The translations under genes were made by a program, and so were the position numbers. From Chlamydiota bacterium (lineage in GTDB: Bacteria; Chlamydiota; Chlamydiia; Chlamydiales; SLFE01), in the NCBI GenBank assembly GCA_011065065.1, contig JAAKFL010000137.1, forward strand, positions 1-5,529: 5,529 bases of DNA. Direction: 5' to 3'. The notes beneath the pieces are model-generated. The model searched no databases and was not told the origin of the DNA. It saw nothing but the letters and a program-made list of their open reading frames with translations. Positions 1 to 5,529 of this stretch are shown in pieces (position 1 is the stretch's first letter; every line of letters begins with the position of its first letter).

Positions 1-201
1 GATCTTACCATCGAGAACATGAACTTTTTCATAAAGCTCTGAAAGAGATTCGGAATCGATATCTTTAAGACTCAATTTCTCAGAAAAATCCGAAACTGAA
101 TCAATGAATTGTCCAACAAGTTTCTCAGAATCGCTGGATTCCTTAAGATGATCCAGTTGAGTGGAAATTATTTCAATTTCTTTAACTGGTCCTAGATACA
201 T
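1..201 (-). CDS. Unrecognised acidic helical protein, N-terminal 67 codons (partial)
   Basis: This reading frame starts at an ATG at 201-199 and stays open to the left edge, so only the N-terminal 67 residues are visible. The start is well bounded: an in-frame TAG lies upstream at 255-253 with no other ATG, GTG or TTG between, and a weak AGG ribosome site (210-208) sits six bases before the ATG. The peptide begins MYLGPVKEIEIISTQLDHLK and continues rich in Glu, Asp, Ser, Leu and Lys. It has no signal peptide, membrane segment or cysteine, and its heptad-like spacing of Leu, Ile and Val suggests amphipathic helices. It looks like a cytosolic protein. I do not recognise a family and assign no function. 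It is divergent from the tamA-tamB operon. An uninterrupted 67-codon frame plus a plausible promoter supports a real gene, but the short visible length leaves some doubt. Confidence 0.6.
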   Translation of the reverse strand, partial: MYLGPVKEIEIISTQLDHLKESSDSEKLVGQFIDSVSDFSEKLSLKDIDSESLSELYEKVHVLDGKI

Positions 202-243
202 AATTAACCTATAAATAATAAAACAATTACATTTATATAATAA

Positions 244-249
244 ATTATA
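244..249 (-). promoter_or_regulatory. Candidate -10 element for the minus-strand gene
   Basis: Read on the minus strand, positions 249-244 are TATAAT, a perfect match to the sigma70 -10 consensus. Transcription would begin near 237 and give a leader of roughly 36 bases before the ATG at 201. The only -35-like hexamer I see, TTAATA, lies 19 bp upstream, which is longer than usual. Because the surroundings are almost pure A+T, a chance match is quite possible. Confidence 0.35.
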
Positions 250-308
250 ACACTATTTTAATTATTTTTATTAACTTTTTTTTATTAAAATTAAGGCATT
301 TTCTCATG

Positions 309-318
309 TTGTCGACAA
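309..318. repeat. Perfect 10-bp palindrome over the -35 element (possible operator)
   Basis: TTGTCGACAA is identical to its own reverse complement and covers the whole proposed -35 hexamer of the tamA promoter. A dimeric repressor bound here would block RNA polymerase. The symmetry does not extend past ten bases (308 is G and 319 is A), so the site is short, and no regulator gene is in view to pair with it. Confidence 0.3.
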
Positions 319-337
319 AGCGCCCTTAGGCTAAAAT
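309..337 (+). promoter_or_regulatory. Candidate sigma70-type promoter of the tamA-tamB operon
   Basis: The hexamer TTGTCG at 309-314 matches four of six bases of the -35 consensus. It is followed by a spacer of exactly 17 bp and then TAAAAT at 332-337, which matches five of six bases of the -10 consensus. Transcription would start near 343-345 and leave a short leader of about 20 bases that still contains the ribosome site. It is the best-spaced promoter in the gap and the only one I can see for both genes, since there is no room for one between them. It is a prediction from consensus only. Confidence 0.5.
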
Positions 338-353
338 TGATGTAACTCGTTCC

Positions 354-360
354 GAGGGAG
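354..360 (+). promoter_or_regulatory. Ribosome binding site of tamA
   Basis: GAGGGAG at 354-360 contains a GAGG core that ends five bases before the ATG at 363, giving a good Shine-Dalgarno match at workable spacing. It supports this ATG as the start. An in-frame TAG at 327-329 with no start codon in between excludes a longer protein. Confidence 0.75.
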
Positions 361-362
361 AT

Positions 363-2132
363 ATGAAACGCGCCATCTTGACAATTCTCATGACCTTGAA
401 CCTATCCATTCTATTCGGAGAGATTCCTTATGTCATTAAATATGAAGGGATTGATAATGACAAGGTATTGGAGATCATGAGATCTGTGTCTCAACTCGAA
501 ACCCTTAAAGCACATCCTCCTGCCACATTAACCGCTTTGAGTCGTCGAGCGGAGGCCGATATCCCAAATTTAGTTCAAGCGTTACAAACCTACGCCCATT
601 ACAAGCCAAAAATAACGTTTAGCATTAATACTGAGCAATCTCCGGTTGTGGTTACAATGATTATTGAAACCGGAAAGGTTTATCCCTTCAAGAGTTTTGA
701 AATTTTTTCAGAAAGAAACGAGCTGATTCAAGAGATATCTCTTCAGGATTTAGGAATTGTATTGGGAGAGCCCGCCTATCCGAAAAATATCTTAAATGCC
801 GAAAGTTTTCTCGTGAATTATCTCTCATGGAAAGGGTATCCCATTGCCCACATTGTGAAGCGAGAAATTATCGCCGATGTGAAAGAGAAAACGATTTCTG
901 TGGAGTTAACAGTCGACCCAGGGCCAGAAGTGGTTTTTGGAAGGACCACCATTAAAGGATTAAGCTCTGTTCACCCTGCTCTTATCTGTCGGAAAATTGA
1001 TTGGTTTGAAGGGATGCCCTACAACCCCTCTCTGATCGATCACACACAACAATGCATTGAAGATTCAGGGCTTTTTGCCTCCGTCATAATCACGATTGGC
1101 GATGAGTTGGATGAATCTGGGGAACTTCCTGTGGTGATTGACTTGATTGAAAGCAAGCATCGGACAGTCGGAATCGGTGCCAGCTACACCACCCAATTGG
1201 GTCCGGGGTTTACAGCTGAGTGGGAGCTACGTAATATGCGGGGGCTCGGAGAAAAACTCGCATTTCTAGCTGATGTGTGGAGCATCCGTCAAAGAGGTGT
1301 CATGCTTTACCGCCAGCCTGATTTTCGGGTGATAGGTCAGGATATTTTATGGATTGGTGAATATGAATATGAAAAAACGGAAGCCTTTACCGAATCGTTT
1401 TTTAGTCTGACAAATTTAGTGGAACGACGAGTCAATGATCAAACGGCTGTATCTGCTGGACTACAATTTAAGCAACTGGACTCTACCAAGTCAAACAATG
1501 ATGGAACATTTAGTTTGATCAAAGTCCCCTTGTACCTTCGTTGGAATACTGCAAATAATCTGATGGATCCCACGTATGGTCAATCACTGTACATTAAACT
1601 TGTCCCAACTGTCAGGGTCTTAAACAGAAGTTTTATGTATTATATTCAAACTCTTGTGGGGACCTTTTATTATTCCTTTGACAAGTGTGAGCAATGGACT
1701 TTGGCCACAAAGGTAAATTTGGGAACCATTTTTGGCGCTAAAGACCGCACGATACCTCCTCCCGAAAGATTTTATGCCGGAAACGAGCACACATTACGAG
1801 GTTATCGCTATATGACTGTAAGTCCTCTGGGTCCTGACGGAAAACCGATTGGAGGGCGCTCATTGATGGTCTATTCTGCGGAATTGAGAAGTCGAATTGG
1901 AAATAAATTCGGTTGGGTGGCATTTTACGAAGTGGGAAATGTGTACCAAAGTATCGTTCCCGATTTTGATCACAAGCAGCTGCAATCTGTCGGGTTTGGG
2001 ATCCGTTATCATACTCCCGTCGGCCCATTAAGAGCCGATGTGGCGGTCCCCTTAAATCGTAGGAGGCGTCCCGATGGGTCATTTTTGGATAAGGCTTACG
2101 AGCTGTACTTTAGTATAGGGCAGGCATTTTGA
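363..2132 (+). CDS. tamA: TamA-like Omp85-family outer-membrane protein
   Basis: This is the outer-membrane subunit of the translocation and assembly module, a paralogue of BamA that works with TamB in outer-membrane biogenesis. Residues 1-19 form a signal peptide (basic MKR, hydrophobic core, likely cleavage near Gly19). About residues 22-265 make three POTRA domains; the first carries the helix-rich segment ending near HYKPKITF, as in TamA rather than BamA. From about residue 268 a C-terminal barrel follows (16 strands in this family). It has the Omp85 loop-6 signature Arg-Gly-Tyr at 479-481, a GPLRADVAVPL strand at 554-564 near the end, and a terminal Phe589 typical of barrel proteins recognised by BamA. 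The length of 589 aa is close to that of E. coli TamA (577 aa), and three POTRA domains rather than five argue against BamA. There are three cysteines, two in POTRA3 (209 and 231) and one in the barrel (442). The downstream tamB strongly confirms the call. The taxonomic lineage is not determined. Confidence 0.93.
   Translation: MKRAILTILMTLNLSILFGEIPYVIKYEGIDNDKVLEIMRSVSQLETLKAHPPATLTALSRRAEADIPNLVQALQTYAHYKPKITFSINTEQSPVVVTMIIETGKVYPFKSFEIFSERNELIQEISLQDLGIVLGEPAYPKNILNAESFLVNYLSWKGYPIAHIVKREIIADVKEKTISVELTVDPGPEVVFGRTTIKGLSSVHPALICRKIDWFEGMPYNPSLIDHTQQCIEDSGLFASVIITIGDELDESGELPVVIDLIESKHRTVGIGASYTTQLGPGFTAEWELRNMRGLGEKLAFLADVWSIRQRGVMLYRQPDFRVIGQDILWIGEYEYEKTEAFTESFFSLTNLVERRVNDQTAVSAGLQFKQLDSTKSNNDGTFSLIKVPLYLRWNTANNLMDPTYGQSLYIKLVPTVRVLNRSFMYYIQTLVGTFYYSFDKCEQWTLATKVNLGTIFGAKDRTIPPPERFYAGNEHTLRGYRYMTVSPLGPDGKPIGGRSLMVYSAELRSRIGNKFGWVAFYEVGNVYQSIVPDFDHKQLQSVGFGIRYHTPVGPLRADVAVPLNRRRRPDGSFLDKAYELYFSIGQAF
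2117..2131 (+). promoter_or_regulatory. Ribosome site and TTG start of tamB overlapping the tamA stop
   Basis: The bases AGGGCAGG at 2117-2124 give two purine-rich cores, ending eight and four bases before a TTG at 2129-2131. That TTG overlaps the tamA TGA (2130-2132) in the four bases TTGA. An in-frame TAG at 2111-2113 rules out a start further upstream. The only close rival is GTG at 2138, which sits 13 bases after the last AGG and lacks its own ribosome site. Terminating ribosomes would probably re-initiate here, coupling the two genes. Confidence 0.65.
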
Positions 2133-5100
2133 ATAAGGTGTTCAGGTTTTTTGTTAAACTCATCATAGGATTTGTGGGAGTCACAGCTCTTTCGATTATT
2201 TTGTTACAAAATGATGGGATCCGCCAAACCCTCGTCAAGGCGGTTACGGAATCCATCGAGTTCCAGACTGGTTGGGACATTCAAATTCAAAAAGTGGAAG
2301 GTCTCCTTCCTTTTCAAATTCGTGCCAACAATATCGTCATCCAAAAGGACTCACAACCTTATTGTGAAATTGACCATGTGAATGTCATTATCTCTCCATT
2401 AGATCTCTTACATGGCTCCTTAGTCTTTACTTATTTTGAATTACAGGGGCTAATTACCCATGCATCTTCTGAAAATCCAACTGGCTTACCATTATTTCTC
2501 AGAAAAATTGCCGTCAGACGAATGTATGTGAGTCACCTGGATATTGACGGTCAACCTGAAGATTTAAAGCACTTGAGTTTTCAAGGGTCATGGAGCTTTC
2601 ACCCGCTAAATTCCTATTTTTCTTCTCAATTCTTGATCCACCACGATCAATATCATTGTCAGCCAATGTCGTTGTCGGTGATTGGAAGAGAAGATCAAGC
2701 TGAATGGGAATGGGTAGTAAAATTAAGCGAAGGGGCGCAAGGTCTCATTCACAAATATGCTGACATTCAAGTTCCCGTTGCCCTCGAGATTTCAGCGGCC
2801 ATCAAGCCGCAGCAGCAAAGCTGTGAATTTTTTGTTCAAACCGACCTCTCCCCATTTAACCTACCCCTAACCATTTTTGAAGGAACTTGCCACCTCATCG
2901 AAGGCTCGAAACTTTCATGCAAAAATTTGAGGGGACGAACTTTTGAGGATGACTTCACATTTGATGGAGATATTCTTTATGACACAGCCGCCCAGTTTAT
3001 TGTGGGAGAGCTCACACTTCATCCTTTTGACATTCAAACAGCAGATATTCAAGGAACCTTAGACTCTACCCTCTCATTTCGAGGACCAATATCCCAACCT
3101 TCTCTTACCTTAAATTGTTCGAGCCCCCTGATTGAGGTCAAAGGTCTTTCCATTGAAGAATTCCGATCCCAAACAGTATGCTATCTCCATCAAGAAGAGA
3201 TGGAAGGTGAATGGATCGTGACGGGAAAAGTGAACACCCTGCCCCTTAAACTTTCGTTCCAATCCTTGTCATCGCAAACACTACCTTTTGATATCCCAAA
3301 GCTCGCTGCAACATTTCCCTCCGGTTCTTTGGAAGGATCCGTTCATTTTTCACAAGATCAGATTGAATGTCAGATTGAAGGAGAAATCCAAGATCTTTCC
3401 TCGTTGCACCTCCCCTTAAAAGGCAACGCGAGATTTAAGTTAGATACCTCCCCTGAAAATGATCTCCTGGTAATTCAGGGAAGCGAGATACAGTACGAAG
3501 GTCTCAATATTAAAAAGCTCACGATTCAACAAGATTCTCAATCACTCTTTCAGCATTTTGACGGCAATTATTCATTCACTGCCCATCACATTTCCTGGAA
3601 TGATATTCAATGGGATGAAATGTCATTCAGCACATCCATTCATCAATCCTATGAAACGTGGCCATTCGCCTTTACGACAACCAGTCAAAAAGATGATCAC
3701 ACCGAGATCAATTCCTCAGGACAATGGCACTGGGATTCAAACGATTTCTTTTTTCATCTTGGAATATTTACTGGGACGCTGTTTGAATATCCATTTGAAT
3801 TGATTAACCCTATCAATGTTTTCTTGTCTGAAAAGACGATGCGAACTTCATTTATCACCATGGATATCGGACAAGGAAAGTTAACATTTGAAGGGAAGAT
3901 GGAAGATGATGAACTCAATTGCCTTTTGGATATCAAACATTTGCCAGCGGGAGTTTACAATCATTTTCTGCCACAAACCTTAGGGATGAATGGAGAAGTT
4001 TCACTTTTCTTAAGACTTATGGGTCCACAGGACGATATCCAAGGCTCCATGGTTTTAAAAGGAAAAGGACTACAGCTGTATGATGAGTATTTTACAAAGA
4101 TCCCTGTCTCTGAAGGAAAACTAGAAGCCGTTCTCACTGACAATCAAATGACATTCGAAGGGAAAATGACCAATTCAGACAACCCGCTCTATGTTAAAGG
4201 GGTCATTCCAATTACATTTTCTCTCTATCCCTTTCAACTGGAACTCACACCTCAAAAGCCCTTCAGAGCCCACCTCACGACATCCGGAGAAATCGCTCCA
4301 TACCTGCAACTTTTTGTCACCGACACCACCAATGTCGCGGGGCACATTGAAGTCGATGTCGATTTTGGAGGAACCACAGATCGTCCGATTGTCGGTGGGC
4401 AAGCCACATTGAAAAATGGGCTATTCGAAAGTTTGAATACCGGTTTTGTGGTCAATGACATTGAATGCACGCTCATTGGCAACGACAAAAAACTGATCCT
4501 TGATCACTTCACAGGAAACGACAGCGCTGAAGGCCACATTAACGCCACGGGATTTTTTCTCTTGGACAAAGAAGCCAACTACCCATTTGAATTGAGTGTC
4601 GATGTTGACGAAGCGGTCCTTGTCCGGCTTGACAATGCCACTATGACCTCATCGGGGCATGTCACCTTGACAGGAGACCAGAAACGAGGGAAAATTGAAG
4701 GAGAGCTCACAGTTGACAATGCCGTTTTGGAAATCCCCAAACAGCTTCCTGTACAAATGAAAACAGTAGAAGTCACCTATATCAATGATCCTGATGAGAA
4801 AGAATCACCCCTTATCAAAAAACAGAAAGAACCCTGGCCCATTGATATGGATCTCCAGTTTAAAGTTCCCTCTAACGTCTTTGTCAATGGTCGCGATCTG
4901 GAATCTGAGTGGAAAGGTGAATTCACATTTTCGGGGACAACCTTAAAACCAAGCGTGCATGGAACCTTACAGTTAATGCGAGGTGAGTATTCATTTAACG
5001 GAAAAAGTTTTATTAGCACGCAAGGGTCGGTCAATTTTTCCGGAGATCCCGCCACCAAAACCACATTATACGTTGTCGGTGATCAGCAAATTGACAATGT

Positions 5101-5529
5101 AAAAGTTCAAGCCATTTTAAAAGGAGATCTTTCTGATCCCACATTAGTCTTCCGATCGAATCCCACAATGTCACAAAAAGAAATCCTGTCGTGGATATTG
5201 TTTGGACATGGAATTGACGAAATCACTCCCTCTCAAAACGATCAACTATCGCAATCTGTCTTTACGTTGAGTAGCGGATCAGACAATCCTGACATGCTCA
5301 GTCAACTGCGCACCAAAATGGGCATTGACCGATTGGATTTAAGCAGTAGTGGAACGGAAGAATTTAACGAGCTTTCGCTTAGGTTGGGCAAATATATTTC
5401 CCGTGGTATTTACGTATCGCTGAGCAAGAGTATCAACGCCGAAGCCAACCAGTTGGCCATTGAGGCGAATTTAACCCGGCATCTTAAGGTGCAGGCGGAA
5501 GTGGGAGACAATGCTGAAGGTAAGATGAG
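2129..5529 (+). CDS. tamB: TamB-like periplasm-spanning protein (DUF490/AsmA-like), 3' end cut by window
   Basis: This is the inner-membrane partner of TamA, a member of the bridge-like lipid transfer and AsmA-like group. Reading from TTG at 2129, the frame stays open for 1133 codons to the right edge. E. coli TamB has 1259 residues. Residues about 8-27 form a single hydrophobic helix preceded by basic residues, an uncleaved inner-membrane anchor. The next 750 or so residues are a monotonous series of short beta-strands with alternating hydrophobic residues and a recurring motif, TFEGKM, at 586-591 and 675-680, as expected for a long hydrophobic groove. The conserved TamB domain covers roughly 770 to the edge. 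It includes the family-typical stretch 999-1026 (KGDLSDPTL, then SNPTMSQKEILSWILFG) and a late Leu-Gly-Lys-Tyr at 1086-1089 followed by strands that end VQAEVGDNAEG. Probably only 10-20 residues are missing. Ten cysteines are present, at 79, 177, 232, 254, 264, 330, 351, 414, 598 and 780. The start overlaps the tamA stop. No frameshift or internal stop was found. Confidence 0.93.
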   Translation, partial: MNKVFRFFVKLIIGFVGVTALSIILLQNDGIRQTLVKAVTESIEFQTGWDIQIQKVEGLLPFQIRANNIVIQKDSQPYCEIDHVNVIISPLDLLHGSLVFTYFELQGLITHASSENPTGLPLFLRKIAVRRMYVSHLDIDGQPEDLKHLSFQGSWSFHPLNSYFSSQFLIHHDQYHCQPMSLSVIGREDQAEWEWVVKLSEGAQGLIHKYADIQVPVALEISAAIKPQQQSCEFFVQTDLSPFNLPLTIFEGTCHLIEGSKLSCKNLRGRTFEDDFTFDGDILYDTAAQFIVGELTLHPFDIQTADIQGTLDSTLSFRGPISQPSLTLNCSSPLIEVKGLSIEEFRSQTVCYLHQEEMEGEWIVTGKVNTLPLKLSFQSLSSQTLPFDIPKLAATFPSGSLEGSVHFSQDQIECQIEGEIQDLSSLHLPLKGNARFKLDTSPENDLLVIQGSEIQYEGLNIKKLTIQQDSQSLFQHFDGNYSFTAHHISWNDIQWDEMSFSTSIHQSYETWPFAFTTTSQKDDHTEINSSGQWHWDSNDFFFHLGIFTGTLFEYPFELINPINVFLSEKTMRTSFITMDIGQGKLTFEGKMEDDELNCLLDIKHLPAGVYNHFLPQTLGMNGEVSLFLRLMGPQDDIQGSMVLKGKGLQLYDEYFTKIPVSEGKLEAVLTDNQMTFEGKMTNSDNPLYVKGVIPITFSLYPFQLELTPQKPFRAHLTTSGEIAPYLQLFVTDTTNVAGHIEVDVDFGGTTDRPIVGGQATLKNGLFESLNTGFVVNDIECTLIGNDKKLILDHFTGNDSAEGHINATGFFLLDKEANYPFELSVDVDEAVLVRLDNATMTSSGHVTLTGDQKRGKIEGELTVDNAVLEIPKQLPVQMKTVEVTYINDPDEKESPLIKKQKEPWPIDMDLQFKVPSNVFVNGRDLESEWKGEFTFSGTTLKPSVHGTLQLMRGEYSFNGKSFISTQGSVNFSGDPATKTTLYVVGDQQIDNVKVQAILKGDLSDPTLVFRSNPTMSQKEILSWILFGHGIDEITPSQNDQLSQSVFTLSSGSDNPDMLSQLRTKMGIDRLDLSSSGTEEFNELSLRLGKYISRGIYVSLSKSINAEANQLAIEANLTRHLKVQAEVGDNAEGKM
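3884..4168 (+). repeat. Short internal repeat in tamB encoding TFEGKM twice
   Basis: The 18 bases at 3884-3901 and at 4151-4168 encode the same hexapeptide and differ at only two positions, both third-codon transitions. Both copies lie at the end of a beta-strand, and the coordinates given span both copies. TamB and AsmA-like proteins are built from repeating strands, so this may be a remnant of unit duplication or simple convergence. The flanking residues are not clearly alike. Confidence 0.4.

Larger units (their letters stand above)
202..362. other. Divergent intergenic region, strongly A+T-rich
   Basis: This gap separates the minus-strand gene from tamA. Its left part is extreme in composition: positions 201-290 hold only seven C and no G on the plus strand, and the G-free stretch runs from 196 to 294. 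It includes a run of eight T at 276-283. The right part, from about 295, has ordinary composition and contains the tamA promoter and ribosome site. No RNA gene, hairpin terminator or coding frame is apparent. Divergent promoters for both flanking genes are the likely content. Confidence 0.8.

Noticed and set aside
276..283. Run of eight T as a possible terminator
   Set aside because: No G+C-rich stem precedes it on either strand, and no gene ends nearby. It is part of the general A+T richness.
1738..2082. A 114-codon open frame on the minus strand within tamA
   Set aside because: It lies wholly inside the conserved barrel-coding part of tamA, has no ribosome site that stands out, and its peptide has no recognisable features. 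It is a shadow frame.
363..2132. Identification as BamA rather than TamA
   Set aside because: There is room for only three POTRA domains before the barrel, whereas typical BamA has five and is about 800 residues long. The coupled tamB downstream also favours TamA.
2172..2381. A 69-codon plus-strand frame just after the tamB start
   Set aside because: It is out of frame with tamB, which already encodes a credible membrane anchor and groove strands across this stretch. The basic, serine-rich peptide has no family signature.
4175..4488. Overlapping open frames on both strands within tamB
   Set aside because: Three mutually overlapping short frames coincide with a continuous tamB frame whose protein is clearly TamB-like. 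Their peptides look like out-of-frame translations.
2129..5529. Identification as an AsmA or YhdP paralogue rather than TamB
   Set aside because: The C-terminal domain with the SNPTMSQKEILSWILFG stretch and the late Gly-Lys-Tyr strand is of the TamB type, and the gene is coupled to tamA.

Overview
The window carries most of a translocation and assembly module (TAM) locus from a Gram-negative (diderm) bacterium. It holds a complete outer-membrane Omp85-family gene (tamA, 589 aa) followed directly, with a 4-base overlap, by a very large gene (tamB, at least 1133 codons) that is still open at the right edge. The A+T content is moderate (about 43-45% G+C in the genes by eye) and the intergenic region is very A+T-rich. 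The general look would suit a Chlamydiae-like or similar intracellular or host-associated diderm, but that is a weak guess from composition and style. No marker in the window fixes the taxon.

Layout. Positions 1-201 hold the first 67 codons of an unrecognised, acidic, probably helical protein on the minus strand, cut by the left edge. Positions 202-362 are the divergent intergenic region: a G-free, extremely A+T-rich half next to the minus-strand gene, then a better-defined sigma70-type promoter and Shine-Dalgarno site for the plus-strand operon. A perfect 10-bp palindrome overlaps the -35 element. Positions 363-2132 are tamA. Positions 2129-5529 are tamB, which starts on TTG inside the tamA stop codon. 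I read the frame through to the edge without meeting a stop.

How the parts work together. TamA is a signal-peptide-bearing outer-membrane beta-barrel with three periplasmic POTRA domains. TamB is anchored in the inner membrane by one N-terminal helix and spans the periplasm as a long beta-sheet groove whose C-terminal domain meets TamA. Together such complexes support outer-membrane protein insertion and/or phospholipid transport to the outer membrane. The overlapping stop and start argue for translational coupling, so that the two subunits are made together.

I see no mobile element, CRISPR array, tRNA or rRNA. I do not see an undescribed biological system here. The points worth a second look are modest: the coupled TTG start, the palindrome over the promoter, the uneven cysteine distribution in TamB and the unidentified divergent gene.
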